Source of the DNA: Candidatus Saccharimonadota bacterium
GTDB lineage: Bacteria > Patescibacteriota > Saccharimonadia > Saccharimonadales > UBA4665
Direction: 5' to 3'
Length of the DNA: 38,192 nucleotides
Assembly: GCA_014377525.1 (NCBI GenBank)
Contig: JACMPL010000030.1
Span: 1 to 38,192 of the forward strand
A model generated the notes under the pieces. That model worked only from the letters and a program-made list of their open reading frames with translations, did not search any database and was not told the DNA's origin. The position numbers were made by a program, and so were the translations under genes. Shown piece after piece: positions 15,447-23,836 of this stretch; the stretch's first letter is position 1; each line of letters opens with the position of its first letter.

Positions 15447-16745
15447 ATGAATCCACGCAAAATCGTCAAAAAAATCGTTCCAAAAGGCTTATTTCCAGCT
15501 ATTGAACCTTACGGCCACCTCGTGGAATCCATGGCCTACAACGTTCTCAACGGATTTCCAGCAAAAGGCATGAACGTCATCGGCATCACCGGGACAAATG
15601 GTAAGACAACGACCTGTTTTCTTGTCCATCGCATGCTCTGCGAGGCTGGCTATAAAGTTGGTATTATGACAACAGTTGGCTACGGTATCGGCGACGACAT
15701 CAAACCACAGGTACACCACATGACGAATGTCGGTCCTAAGGAGTTAATGCGCCGACTGACATGGATGAAGTCTCAAAATATCGATTGGCTAGTTTTAGAA
15801 ACAACCAGTCACGCGCTCGCCCAGAACAGGGTATTCGGTGTGCCATATTCGGTTGCGGTCATGACGAATGTCACACACGAACATCTTGATTATCACCGAA
15901 CATTCGAGCGTTACCGTGACGCTAAACGAAAACTATTTAAACTGACAAACAAATACAAAAAAGGGCTTCGTGTCGGTGTGATCAACGCCGACGACCCTAG
16001 CGCTCAATTGTTCGCCGGTGACATCAAAAACGCCATGCTCTACGGTATTAATAATGGTGACATCAAAGCAACAAACGTAAAACTTTCCCCAACGGGCGTG
16101 TCGTACCGCACTGTTATCGCCGAGCAGTCATACGATATTCACTGCAATATCCCCGGTAGTTTTAATGTCGCCAATTCGTTAGCTGCCGCCTGTGTTGGTA
16201 ATGCCCTCGGTATGACTAAACAACAGATCCAGCAGGGCATTGCGGCCCTTCCTGGCGTCGAGGGTCGTATGACCAGGATCGACGAAGGCCAGGCCTTCGA
16301 TGTGATCGTCGATTTTGCACACACGCCCGATAGCTTCGAGAAACTATTTAAAGACCTTAGGCCGGTCGTTAAAGGCAAGCTAATTGTTATGTTTGGCTCG
16401 GCCGGACAGCGGGACGAGACAAAGCGGGCCGTACAGGGCGAGTTAGCCGGCAAATACTGCGATGAAGTGATTATCACTGAAGAGGATGACCGTGACGCCG
16501 ATGGCCACCAGATTCTCGATCAAATCGCAGCCGGGGCAGAGCAGCAGGCTAAAGTTCGCGGTAAAGATCTCTTCCTAGTGCTCGATCGGACCGATGCTAT
16601 CACCTTCACGTTAGCTCGTGCACGGGAGGGCGACACGGTGTTATTACTTGGCAAAGGTCACGAAAAAACTATCGAACGCGCTAATGGCGAAAACCCGTGG
16701 GATGAAATTGGCACAACCCGAGCAGCGCTTAAGCTTCTTGGTTGA
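15447..16745 (+). CDS. murE: MurE-like Mur ligase lacking the N-terminal domain
   Basis: This predicted peptidoglycan ligase adds the third residue to UDP-MurNAc-L-Ala-D-Glu. The ATP-binding GITGTNGKTT (46-55), the ETTSHAL segment, the THEHLDYH metal/ATP region and the C-terminal LLGKGHEK motif all belong to MurE. At 432 residues it lacks most of the UDP-binding N-terminal domain (the catalytic domain starts about 45 residues in, against about 110 in E. coli). At the amino-acid specificity loop, where DAP enzymes have DNPR, this protein has DDRD (347-350). The third residue it adds is therefore uncertain, and a MurE paralogue of related function remains possible. Confidence 0.85.
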   Translation: MNPRKIVKKIVPKGLFPAIEPYGHLVESMAYNVLNGFPAKGMNVIGITGTNGKTTTCFLVHRMLCEAGYKVGIMTTVGYGIGDDIKPQVHHMTNVGPKELMRRLTWMKSQNIDWLVLETTSHALAQNRVFGVPYSVAVMTNVTHEHLDYHRTFERYRDAKRKLFKLTNKYKKGLRVGVINADDPSAQLFAGDIKNAMLYGINNGDIKATNVKLSPTGVSYRTVIAEQSYDIHCNIPGSFNVANSLAAACVGNALGMTKQQIQQGIAALPGVEGRMTRIDEGQAFDVIVDFAHTPDSFEKLFKDLRPVVKGKLIVMFGSAGQRDETKRAVQGELAGKYCDEVIITEEDDRDADGHQILDQIAAGAEQQAKVRGKDLFLVLDRTDAITFTLARAREGDTVLLLGKGHEKTIERANGENPWDEIGTTRAALKLLG

Positions 16746-16855
16746 GCTCAGTTGAGAGCGCCCGGAGTGCTGCCGTGCTACGGCTTGCAGGCTTAGCGCA
16801 AATCCTGGATCTAAACTTCACTTGGTATACAAACAAGCGTGGCGCGGTGGACGCG

Positions 16856-17710
16856 TCACGACAACGTCAGGGTCGTGCAGCGAATATAGCCACCACCCTT
16901 GGCGAGTTCGGAGACGGCCGGGGTGATTGTCTTGAGTCCATGCGCCTCGATGGCTGCCTGGAGTAGCGGAGCTGTCGAACTCATAATAACTGTTTCGCCA
17001 GTTGATATAAGGTTGCAAGCAAATGACTGGACGGCTTCCTCTAAGCTGACTTCGATTTTATCGATAGGTAGTGCGCGCATGATCTGTTGGCTCTCGGGAA
17101 CGAAGGCATCGGGGCACCAGGCAATAAGATCTGGTTTGAGCACGGAGATGGCCAGGTCGATGTCGTAAAAGAAGCTGTCTGGCCAACCACTGGAGGCGTT
17201 GATCACGGCAAGGCCTTCGCTGTCGAGCTGTGGCATGGTCTGAAGGCCTATTAGCTCATAATCGAGCTCTTTTGCCAGATATGAGTGTACGGCGGCGTCA
17301 GTGCGGTACTGCGGGCCGCACAAGAGGTATTTGCCGCAGGGTAGGGCATCGCCCTGGCCGCTAAACCGTAATGAGTCAGGAACTTTAATGATTGTTAAGC
17401 CTTGAGCTTGTAAAACTTCTTCGGCATACGCTTCCTCAGCTTTGCGGGCGTTTGGTAGCATGGACATGATTGCTTTTTCGCCGACGACGAGCGCCCAGTT
17501 GGCGGTGTAGACGCCATCTTGGCAATCAATAGGTGCAGAAACTTCTATGACTTCTATACCCGCTTGAACTAAGGCTGTTTTAATTGCCCTGTGTTCATGT
17601 TCTGCGATCGCTCGATTAACGGGTACAGCAGCATCCATGTATGGGTTAATCGGCTTGGAATCATCAAAATATTTAGGGCTGGACATGAGGACGCGGTTGT
17701 TCATAAGCAT
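16856..17710 (-). CDS. Amidinotransferase/arginine-deiminase-fold protein
   Basis: This is a member of the guanidine-modifying enzyme superfamily (DDAH, arginine deiminase, amidinotransferases). The N-terminal half carries FSGQGDAL (116-123), followed by CGPQYRTD with a conserved Arg-Thr-Asp. The C-terminal GGGYIRCTTL places the nucleophile at Cys278. Where relatives usually show a Tyr-His-Leu-Asp pattern with the catalytic His, this protein reads Tyr182-Asp183-Ile-Asp, so the His seems replaced. It may hydrolyse a different substrate or be catalytically changed. TACACT lies 6 nt before the ATG at 17710, supporting this start over the ATG two codons later. It is convergent with the murE-like gene. 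Confidence 0.8.
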   Translation of the reverse strand: MLMNNRVLMSSPKYFDDSKPINPYMDAAVPVNRAIAEHEHRAIKTALVQAGIEVIEVSAPIDCQDGVYTANWALVVGEKAIMSMLPNARKAEEAYAEEVLQAQGLTIIKVPDSLRFSGQGDALPCGKYLLCGPQYRTDAAVHSYLAKELDYELIGLQTMPQLDSEGLAVINASSGWPDSFFYDIDLAISVLKPDLIAWCPDAFVPESQQIMRALPIDKIEVSLEEAVQSFACNLISTGETVIMSSTAPLLQAAIEAHGLKTITPAVSELAKGGGYIRCTTLTLS

Positions 17711-17716
17711 GGCTTT

Positions 17717-17722
17717 AGTGTA
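17717..17722 (-). promoter_or_regulatory. -10 hexamer of the deiminase-fold gene
   Basis: Minus-strand TACACT ends 6 nt before the ATG at 17710. No ribosome site is present, again predicting a leaderless mRNA. Confidence 0.4.
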
Positions 17723-17759
17723 GCGAATAATCGGAAAAGTTTATATATTCTTAACTCAT

Positions 17760-17789
17760 TTGACAGGGTGATTGGCACTTGGGTATTAT
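17760..17789 (+). promoter_or_regulatory. Sigma-70 promoter of groESL
   Basis: A perfect -35 TTGACA (17760-17765) and a -10 TATTAT (17784-17789) are 18 nt apart. The -10 lies inside the spacer of the first CIRCE operator, so bound HrcA would block it. Transcription should begin near 17796, giving a leader of about 53 nt that carries AAAGGAGG before groES. Confidence 0.9.
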
Positions 17790-17798
17790 GAGTGCTGA
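17772..17798 (+). promoter_or_regulatory. CIRCE operator 1 (HrcA site)
   Basis: The arms TTGGCACTT (17772-17780) and GAGTGCTGA (17790-17798) flank exactly 9 nt. They match the CIRCE consensus arms TTAGCACTC and GAGTGCTAA at 7 and 8 of 9 positions. The promoter's -10 is inside the spacer. Confidence 0.85.
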
Positions 17799-17802
17799 TG
17801 CA

Positions 17803-17829
17803 TTAGCACTCTCACGTGCTCAGTGCCAG
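17803..17829 (+). promoter_or_regulatory. CIRCE operator 2 (HrcA site)
   Basis: The left arm TTAGCACTC (17803-17811) is perfect, followed by 9 nt and a weaker right arm CAGTGCCAG (17821-17829; 6 of 9 matches). Its centre is 31 bp from that of operator 1, about three helical turns, so two HrcA dimers would sit on the same face. Confidence 0.75.
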
Positions 17830-17848
17830 TAACTAAAGGAGGAGTACC

Positions 17849-18121
17849 ATGAGCACGCCATTACAACCGTTAGGCGAATATGTCGTCGCCCAAGCTGAAC
17901 TAGCTGAAACCAAGACGGCCAGCGGTCTCTATCTGCCTCAAAACGCTGCTGAGAAGCCGAAGATCGCTAAAGTTTTGGCTGTCGGAGTCGACACTAAAAT
18001 CGTGAAAATTGGCGACAGAATCGTGTTTAAGGAGTATAGTTCGACACCGGCAAAAGTTGCTGGCGAAGAATACATTCTGGTTAAAGAAGAAGATATTTTA
18101 GCAACCGTTAACAGCAATTAG
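17849..18121 (+). CDS. groES: Co-chaperonin GroES
   Basis: GroES is the 10-kDa heptameric lid of the GroEL chamber. The 90-residue protein has the PLGEYVVAQ start, a mobile-loop region (about 18-32, with the hydrophobic GLYLP segment) and the GDRIVFKEY signature (about 55-63). AAAGGAGG ends a few bases before the ATG at 17849, a strong ribosome site. It is the first gene of the HrcA/CIRCE-controlled operon, with groEL 8 nt downstream. Confidence 0.98.
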   Translation: MSTPLQPLGEYVVAQAELAETKTASGLYLPQNAAEKPKIAKVLAVGVDTKIVKIGDRIVFKEYSSTPAKVAGEEYILVKEEDILATVNSN

Positions 18122-18129
18122 GAGTTCAC

Positions 18130-19782
18130 ATGGCCAAAAAAGTTTTTTATGATGATGATGCCCGCCGCCGAGTCCTAGCCGGTGCAGAAATTTTATATAA
18201 TGCAGTCAAGACGACAATGGGGCCAAAAGGCCGTAACGTGGTCATCAGTAAAAGTTTCGGCAATCCAACGGTTACGCATGACGGCGTGACCGTTGCTAAG
18301 GGCGTCGAGCTGGCTGACGTCGACGACGAAACGCTCGGTTACAAAGTCGGTGCGGAACTCATCAAGCAGGCTGCTAGCAAAATGAACGATGTCGCCGGTG
18401 ACGGTACTACCACCGTTACTGTGCTGACGTACCACATCCTTAACGAAGCCAACAAGCTGGTCGCGGCTGGCCATAACCCGATGCAACTCCGCAAGGGCTT
18501 AGAAGCTGCCGCTCACGATGTCATATCGCAGCTTGAGACACTCTCCGAAGATATTCGTGGCAACAAAAGCCGGGTTGCCGAAGTCGCAACGATCAGTGCT
18601 GGCGATGCTGAAATTGGTGAGTTGATCGCTGGTATCATCGATGCTGTTGGCCAAGATGGTGTCGTGACGGTCGAAGAGGGCCAGGGGCTAAGTCTCGAGG
18701 CTGAGGTTGTTGAAGGCTTTACGTTCGATCGAGGATTTATTAGCCCATACATGGTTACTGATACCTCGCGTATGGAAGCGGTTTATGACAAGCCAGCTAT
18801 CGTCATCACCGACAAGAAAATCTCGAGTATTCAGGAATTTTTACCGGTCCTCGAAAAATTAGCCCAAGCTGGCAAAAAAGACTTGGTGCTAATCGCTGAC
18901 GATGTCGATGGTGAAGCACTCGGCACATTGGTGTTAAACCGCCTTAAAGGTGTCTTTAATACCATTGCAATCAAAGCTCCAGCCTTTGGTGATCGCCGCA
19001 AAGAAATTTTGAATGACATCGCAACGCTAACCGGCGCCGAAGTTATCACTGAAGACCGTGGTATGACATTCGAAAACGTCGGTCTTGATGTTGTTGGTAC
19101 GGCTCGCCGAGTAATCGTTCGTAAAGATGAAACTACGATTATCGAGGGCGGTGGTAATAGTACGGCGGTTGACGCCCGCGCATCTCAGATTGCTGAGCAG
19201 GCCGATAATGCCACGAGTTCATACGACAAGGAACACTTAGAAAAGCGCCGCGCTAGCTTGAGTGGTAAAGTTGCCGTCATAAAAGTTGGTGGTGCAACCG
19301 AAACCGAAATTGAGGAAAAGAAATATCGTGTCGACGATGCTGTCGCGGCCGTCAAAGCGGCGCTTGCCGAAGGAATTGTCCCTGGTGGTGGCGTCACGCT
19401 AATCCACTTAGCGACTACTATCGATACCAGTGGAAACGATGCATTTGCGGCCGGTAAGCAGCTCCTCAAGAATGCGCTCGAACAGCCATTCCGAATCCTA
19501 CTTGGTAATGCTGGATTGAACGCTGACGAATGGTTGCCGCAGGTCCGCGCCGGTAACGGCCAGCAGGGTGTCGACGTTAACGACGGCACGAAACTAGTTG
19601 AGCTCAAGTCGGCTGGTGTGATTGATCCGGCTCGCGTCACCAAAGAGGCTATCCAAAACGCTGCTTCGATAGCGGGTACGGCCATTACCATGGGCGCTTT
19701 GATCGTCGATGTGCCAGAGCCTAAGTCGGAGTCAGCTGGCGGCGGCATGCCGGGTATGGGCGGCATGGGTGGCATGATGTAG
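18130..19782 (+). CDS. groEL: Chaperonin GroEL
   Basis: This is the 60-kDa chaperonin that folds proteins in an ATP-driven double ring. The 550-residue protein is full length. The ATP-binding [10 protein letters not shown] (about 87-96) is present, as are the conserved equatorial AAVEEG-equivalent region (here [12 protein letters not shown]) and the flexible Gly-Met-rich C-terminal tail [19 protein letters not shown] precedes the ATG, 8 nt after groES. Expression should follow groES through the two CIRCE operators, and it ends at twin terminators. Confidence 0.99.
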   Translation: MAKKVFYDDDARRRVLAGAEILYNAVKTTMGPKGRNVVISKSFGNPTVTHDGVTVAKGVELADVDDETLGYKVGAELIKQAASKMNDVAGDGTTTVTVLTYHILNEANKLVAAGHNPMQLRKGLEAAAHDVISQLETLSEDIRGNKSRVAEVATISAGDAEIGELIAGIIDAVGQDGVVTVEEGQGLSLEAEVVEGFTFDRGFISPYMVTDTSRMEAVYDKPAIVITDKKISSIQEFLPVLEKLAQAGKKDLVLIADDVDGEALGTLVLNRLKGVFNTIAIKAPAFGDRRKEILNDIATLTGAEVITEDRGMTFENVGLDVVGTARRVIVRKDETTIIEGGGNSTAVDARASQIAEQADNATSSYDKEHLEKRRASLSGKVAVIKVGGATETEIEEKKYRVDDAVAAVKAALAEGIVPGGGVTLIHLATTIDTSGNDAFAAGKQLLKNALEQPFRILLGNAGLNADEWLPQVRAGNGQQGVDVNDGTKLVELKSAGVIDPARVTKEAIQNAASIAGTAITMGALIVDVPEPKSESAGGGMPGMGGMGGMM

Positions 19783-19790
19783 CGATGTTA

Positions 19791-19830
19791 AAAATAAAAT
19801 ATCCGGAACTGTTTCCGGATATTTTATTTT
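19791..19830. terminator. Perfect 18-bp terminator after groEL
   Basis: The left arm 19791-19808 (AAAATAAAATATCCGGAA) is the exact reverse complement of 19813-19830, with a CTGT loop. A- and T-tracts on both sides make it bidirectional, serving groEL and possibly the convergent gene at 19878-20336. Confidence 0.93.
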
Positions 19831-19834
19831 GCAG

Positions 19835-19862
19835 TAAAAAGACCACTTTCGTGGTCTTTTTA
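19835..19862. terminator. Second bidirectional terminator, 12-bp stem
   Basis: TAAAAAGACCAC (19835-19846) pairs perfectly with GTGGTCTTTTTA (19851-19862) around a TTTC loop. It lies 4 nt beyond the first terminator and 16 nt before the stop of the convergent gene, so it can terminate both strands. Confidence 0.93.
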
Positions 19863-19877
19863 TTTGTTAATAGTCAG

Positions 19878-20336
19878 TTAGGCAGGTTGTTGGGTGAAGT
19901 AATTGATCTCGTTGACGATGTCGAGTAGGGCTTGGGCTTTGGCTTTTTCGTCCGGAATTGCCTGAGCTGCAGCATAGGCATCTTTGACTAAGTCTCGGTT
20001 GTCACTGGCTTGAATCATCATCATAGTTGTTCGGAACTTTTCTTCGGGAGATTGCTCAAGATGGCTAATTAAAGGACTGAGCTCGGTTAGCGCTTGTTGC
20101 TTGATACTCAGAAGATCGTCAGCTGTCGCCGGGTTGTAATCGGCCGGAGCTGGAGCCGATACGTCTTGGGCGGGCAATGGCACGCTTGATGGCTGGCTGG
20201 GGTCACTTCTGTCGCCAAATGTAGTACCAGGGTTCGGCAGAGCAGGGTTGAAGTCTTGCTGCGGCGGACTAAGAACGACATCATTAATTGGTTGTTCCTG
20301 AGCCTCAGAATCTTGATTGTTATTTTGGCCAAACAT
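19878..20336 (-). CDS. Hypothetical protein: disordered N-terminus, helical C-terminus
   Basis: This 152-residue protein has no signal peptide or membrane segment. Residues 1-70 are rich in Pro, Gln, Asn and Asp and are probably disordered. Residues 73-148 predict three or four helices (LLSIKQQALTEL, EEKFRTTMMMI, KDAYAAAQAI, KAQALLDIVNEI). A GGGGGGAA run just before the ATG acts as a ribosome site. The family is not recognised. The long Pro/Gln leader is a style shared with the protein at 25822-26418 and suggests a lineage-specific protein, possibly with a scaffold or regulatory role. Confidence 0.75.
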   Translation of the reverse strand: MFGQNNNQDSEAQEQPINDVVLSPPQQDFNPALPNPGTTFGDRSDPSQPSSVPLPAQDVSAPAPADYNPATADDLLSIKQQALTELSPLISHLEQSPEEKFRTTMMMIQASDNRDLVKDAYAAAQAIPDEKAKAQALLDIVNEINYFTQQPA

Positions 20337-20507
20337 GGTTTCCCCCCGAGTTATGCTGTTTTTGAATCAGTCTACTTAACATTGTCAACGTATGCCTTCT
20401 ATCATAACAAATTGCCTGCATAAGCTCTAGCTTTTTGCGCCTGATTCGGGCTATATTGGAAAAAAATTTGGTAATCTATAGACATACCCGTAACGATTGG
20501 AGCCAGC

Positions 20508-20942
20508 ATGGACGATGTACCAAAGTATGATGCAAAAGATTTTAGTATTGATAGTTATGTTAAACGAATTGATAAGCCATGGGGTTATGAACTTCACTGG
20601 GCGCCCGATTCGGCCCCGTACATGGGCAAAATAATTCATATCAACGCTGGTGCCCGGCTTAGTTTACAAGTTCATGACGCCAAGCAGGAAAGTTGGTTGC
20701 TGATTAGCGGTGAAGCGGCGGTGATCTGGGAAGATATAACCGGTGATCTTGTAGAAACTATCTTAGAAATGGGCAAAGGCTATAGTACGAAAATAGGCCA
20801 AAAACACCGGTTAATGGGTGTTACTGATTGCGATATCGTCGAAGTGTCAACACCGGAACTGGGAACGACCTGGCGCCTCGATGACGATTATGCCCGCCCA
20901 CATGAAACTCCACAGCAACGGGGGATTGAGCGTTCGAACTAA
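20508..20942 (+). CDS. Cupin-domain protein resembling sugar-phosphate isomerase C-terminus
   Basis: This is a 144-residue single cupin. The KPWGYE start (about 23-28), the SLQVHDAKQESWLLISG stretch (cupin motif 1, with His and Glu metal ligands) and the GQKHRLMGVTD stretch (motif 2, with a His) match the C-terminal domain of type II mannose-6-phosphate isomerase/mannose-1-phosphate guanylyltransferase. It lacks the nucleotidyltransferase domain, so it may be an isomerase-like or sugar-nucleotide-modifying enzyme. GGAG at about 20498 supports the ATG at 20508, and TGG-TAATCT upstream may be its -10. Confidence 0.8.
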   Translation: MDDVPKYDAKDFSIDSYVKRIDKPWGYELHWAPDSAPYMGKIIHINAGARLSLQVHDAKQESWLLISGEAAVIWEDITGDLVETILEMGKGYSTKIGQKHRLMGVTDCDIVEVSTPELGTTWRLDDDYARPHETPQQRGIERSN

Positions 20943-20980
20943 GTATTGTGTCGGGTTTGAGCATTAGTAGTGCAACTTAT

Positions 20981-20989
20981 TGGTATACT
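20981..20989 (+). promoter_or_regulatory. Extended -10 promoter of the DUF1361 gene
   Basis: TGG-TATACT (hexamer 20984-20989) lies 10 nt before the ATG at 21000, giving a leader of about 4 nt. The GTG at 20970 lies upstream of this promoter, so it is unlikely to be the start if this promoter is the one used. Confidence 0.55.
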
Positions 20990-20999
20990 AGCAACAGAT

Positions 21000-21686
21000 A
21001 TGGCTACAAACCGAGCCTTGCGAAGGCAATTCATACTCGCATTCGTGCTAGCCTCTATCGCAAGTACCGGGCTCTTCTTCTACGGTGCGTGGTTAGAGGG
21101 AAGCTTCAAATACAATTATTTGTTGTGGAATCTTTTCCTAGCTTATTTACCGTTAGTTTTTACCATCTGGCTTTTGCGGATTCTTGAGCGAAAACTTTGG
21201 TCATCATGGGAAGCCTTGCTGGCGACGTCAGCTTGGCTACTCTTCTTGCCGAATAGCTTCTATATGATCAGTGATTTTATTCACTTACAAGAAGTTCCGG
21301 CTAAGAACGCCTTGTATGACAGCTTGTTGCTGACTTCTTTTATATACACTGCAGTAGTACTTGGATTCAGCTCACTTTATCTGGTGCATCTGCGGCTCAA
21401 GCAGCGTGTCAGTCCCCGGACGGCGGCAGTTATGATCGCCGTTATTCTGTTTCTGTGCAGCTTTGCCATATATATCGGCCGCGATCTTCGTTGGAACAGC
21501 TGGGACGTCGTCACAAATCCCGGCGGGCTACTGTTTGATGTGTCTGACAGATTAATGAGCTTGAGTAGCTATCCACAAATGCTACTTATTACGGGGGGGT
21601 TCTTGGTGTTGCTCGGTTCGATGTACGGCCTTGTTTGGCGTGGCAGCCAATTGCTCCAGTCGTTCGGCCGGCACGATCTGTTATAA
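21000..21686 (+). CDS. DUF1361 family integral membrane protein
   Basis: This is a 228-residue membrane protein with about seven hydrophobic segments. The conserved DUF1361 signatures are visible: the LFLPNSFYMISDFIHL segment in the middle and RDLRWNSWDV in the later loop. Function is unknown for the family. GTG at 20970 would add ten residues, but the promoter position favours ATG at 21000, which also gives a normal basic N-terminus (MATNRALRRQF) before the first helix. Its stop lies within the argS promoter, 9 nt before the argS start. Confidence 0.85.
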   Translation: MATNRALRRQFILAFVLASIASTGLFFYGAWLEGSFKYNYLLWNLFLAYLPLVFTIWLLRILERKLWSSWEALLATSAWLLFLPNSFYMISDFIHLQEVPAKNALYDSLLLTSFIYTAVVLGFSSLYLVHLRLKQRVSPRTAAVMIAVILFLCSFAIYIGRDLRWNSWDVVTNPGGLLFDVSDRLMSLSSYPQMLLITGGFLVLLGSMYGLVWRGSQLLQSFGRHDLL

Positions 21687-21687
21687 T
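21679..21687 (+). promoter_or_regulatory. Extended -10 promoter of argS
   Basis: TGT-TATAAT (hexamer 21682-21687), a perfect -10 with TGn extension, spans the stop codon of the DUF1361 gene. It ends 8 nt before the argS ATG, leaving a leader of at most 2 nt. Confidence 0.65.
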
Positions 21688-21695
21688 TTCTCGAT

Positions 21696-23363
21696 ATGAA
21701 ACAGCAACTTGAACTCGAAATCGCCGCTCTTGTCAGCCGCTTATTCAGCGCCGATACAGTTGTCGAGCTAACTCGTCCCGACGAAAAGTTTGGTGACTTT
21801 GCAACCAATGTAGCGTTGCAACTGGCTACTGCCGCGAATATGAATCCTCGAGCGGTTGCTACGCAATTGGCAGCTGAAATTGAGTCACATCCGGCGATAG
21901 CGAGCGCGACGGTTGCTGGCCCTGGTTTCATTAATCTCACGTTGACTGCTGCCGCGCTTGTCTCAATGCTTCAGGCTGATCTTACCGCCGTGAACCATGG
22001 CAAGCGGGTTCTGTTGGAATTCTCCTGTCCGAATGCCTTTAAGGAGCTGCATACTGGCCACCTGTACCAGACTATCGCGGGCGATGCTATTGGTCGAATC
22101 CTGGAGGCAACCGGTGTCACCGTGTTTCGAGCTAACTTTGGTGGTGATGTTGGTCTACACGTCGCCAAATGCCTCTACGGTATTCTCGAAGAAATCGGCG
22201 GTGAGACGGAGTATACAAAAATATTCGTCATAGACCAGGCAGCCCGACCGGAGTGGTTGAGCTCGCAGTACGTCCGCGGCGCGGCAGCCTACGAGCGGGA
22301 CGAAACGATTAAGGCCCAAATTGCTGCTATTAATTCCCGGGTTTACGCGCTACAGGCCGAACAGGATCATGACAGCGATTTGGCTAAAATATATTGGGAG
22401 TGCCGCGACTGGAGTTACGACTACTTCAAGCAATTTTACGATGATATTTCGGTTCAGCCGTTCGATAAATACTACCCGGAAAGTACTACAACAGAGGCAG
22501 GTCTAGCGATCGTACGGGCTAATACGCCGCAAACGTTCCAAGAGAGTGAGGGCGCAGTCGTTTTCAAGGGTGAATCAGTCGGTTTGCACACCAGTGTCTT
22601 TATAACCTCTAAAGGCCTCCCGACGTATCAGACGAAAGATCTTGGTGTCATCATGGCCGAAGTCCAAGATTTTCCCTATGACCAGCGCGTCATTATGACC
22701 GGTAACGACCAGACCGAGTACATGCGCGTCATATTCGCGGCGCTGGCGAGCTTCGACCCTGAACTTGCCGCCAAACAGCTGCATCATCCGAATGGAACGG
22801 TTAAATTCAGCAGTGGCCAGAAGATGAGCTCACGACTCGGCAATGTCACCCGCGCGGTCGACGTACTTTGCGTAGTATCTGAGGCAGTTGCTGCGAACGA
22901 CTTGCAAACTAGGAATGACATTAGCCTAGGAGCTATCAAGTACTCATTTCTCAAGCACCGCATCGGTGGCGATATCGCCTTTGACTTGAATGAATCGATC
23001 CGCCTAGAGGGTAATAGCGGGCCGTATTTACAATACGCCCACACCCGGGCAGCCAGTATCCTCAAAAAATCTAATGAGGTGAGTACTGAATCACTGGACG
23101 CTATCAAAGCTGACGAACGCAGTTTGACCCGTAAACTAGCAGAATACAACGAAGTTATCATCAAAGCAGCCGAAGAGCTTATGCCGCATTTGATTTGTAC
23201 CTATTTGTACGAATTGGCGCAGGCGTTTAATCGCTTTTATGAGAATAACCGGGTTATTGGCGACGATCGCCAGGCTATACGATTAACGTTAGTAAAAATT
23301 TACGCTGATACGCTCAAATCTGGTCTCGTGTTGCTTGGCGTGCCTGTCCCCGAAGAAATGTAG
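21696..23363 (+). CDS. argS: Arginyl-tRNA synthetase
   Basis: ArgRS charges tRNA-Arg and needs the tRNA to activate arginine. An N-terminal Arg-tRNA-synt-N domain (about 1-85) precedes the class I core with HTGH at 119-122. The KMSKS counterpart is KMSSR at 376-380. The C-terminal DALR anticodon-binding domain (about 435-555) ends in ...SGLVLLGVPVPEEM, a typical family end. The length of 555 is normal. One tRNA substrate is the unusual tRNA-Arg(GCG) at 9067-9143. Confidence 0.98.
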   Translation: MKQQLELEIAALVSRLFSADTVVELTRPDEKFGDFATNVALQLATAANMNPRAVATQLAAEIESHPAIASATVAGPGFINLTLTAAALVSMLQADLTAVNHGKRVLLEFSCPNAFKELHTGHLYQTIAGDAIGRILEATGVTVFRANFGGDVGLHVAKCLYGILEEIGGETEYTKIFVIDQAARPEWLSSQYVRGAAAYERDETIKAQIAAINSRVYALQAEQDHDSDLAKIYWECRDWSYDYFKQFYDDISVQPFDKYYPESTTTEAGLAIVRANTPQTFQESEGAVVFKGESVGLHTSVFITSKGLPTYQTKDLGVIMAEVQDFPYDQRVIMTGNDQTEYMRVIFAALASFDPELAAKQLHHPNGTVKFSSGQKMSSRLGNVTRAVDVLCVVSEAVAANDLQTRNDISLGAIKYSFLKHRIGGDIAFDLNESIRLEGNSGPYLQYAHTRAASILKKSNEVSTESLDAIKADERSLTRKLAEYNEVIIKAAEELMPHLICTYLYELAQAFNRFYENNRVIGDDRQAIRLTLVKIYADTLKSGLVLLGVPVPEEM

Positions 23364-23443
23364 CTTTTTGCATTGCTTGTGAAATATTATATTCAGTTAC
23401 GTAGCTAAATTGGCTAAACTATCTGCATAACCAAAGGAAGATT

Positions 23444-23836
23444 ATGCCTGTACAACTGACTGAAGACGAGTGGAAAGCAAAATTAACCCCTGAACAGTAC
23501 CGCGTACTTCGCGAAAAGGGAACGGAAGCACCTGGAACAGGCGCATTGCTTAATAACCACGACACCGGCGACTACACCTGCGGCGCTTGCGGAGCTGTCG
23601 TGTTCACGAGTGAGACGAAGTTCGAAAGTGGCAGCGGCTGGCCAAGTTTTTACAACGTCGCTAACACCGAGGCAGTCAAGCTTATCGATGATAGTACGCA
23701 CGGTATGCAACGAATCGAAGCGACCTGCGCAAACTGCGGTAGCCATTTAGGCCATGTTTTTAACGATGCTTTTGACCAACCAACCGGCATGCGGTTCTGC
23801 ATTAATTCGGCCTCGCTCGACTTTTCTAAGAAGTAA
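23444..23836 (+). CDS. msrB: Peptide methionine-R-sulfoxide reductase MsrB
   Basis: MsrB reduces methionine-R-sulfoxide in oxidised proteins. The 130-residue protein has two zinc-binding CxxC pairs (CGAC and CANC), the substrate-pocket [11 protein letters not shown] motif and the catalytic cysteine in [18 protein letters not shown] precedes the ATG with good spacing. It is convergent with the HxlR gene, overlapping its 3' end by 11 nt. Together with the redox-linked neighbours it suggests an oxidative-stress cluster. Confidence 0.97.
   Translation: MPVQLTEDEWKAKLTPEQYRVLREKGTEAPGTGALLNNHDTGDYTCGACGAVVFTSETKFESGSGWPSFYNVANTEAVKLIDDSTHGMQRIEATCANCGSHLGHVFNDAFDQPTGMRFCINSASLDFSKK

Noticed and set aside
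16745-16800. tRNA-like D-arm sequence GAGCTCAGTTGAGAGC after the murE-like gene
   Set aside because: The loop is too short, lacks G18-G19, and no T-arm or matching acceptor follows. It overlaps the murE-like stop codon.
16839-16859. Hairpin GTGGCGCG/CGCGTCAC near the end of the deiminase-fold gene
   Set aside because: An 8-bp stem but no U-tract on either strand and it overlaps the stop codon, so it is not supported as a terminator.
16742-16966. 74-codon plus-strand frame after the murE-like gene
   Set aside because: About half of it is antisense to the deiminase-fold gene and it has no motif or good ribosome site.
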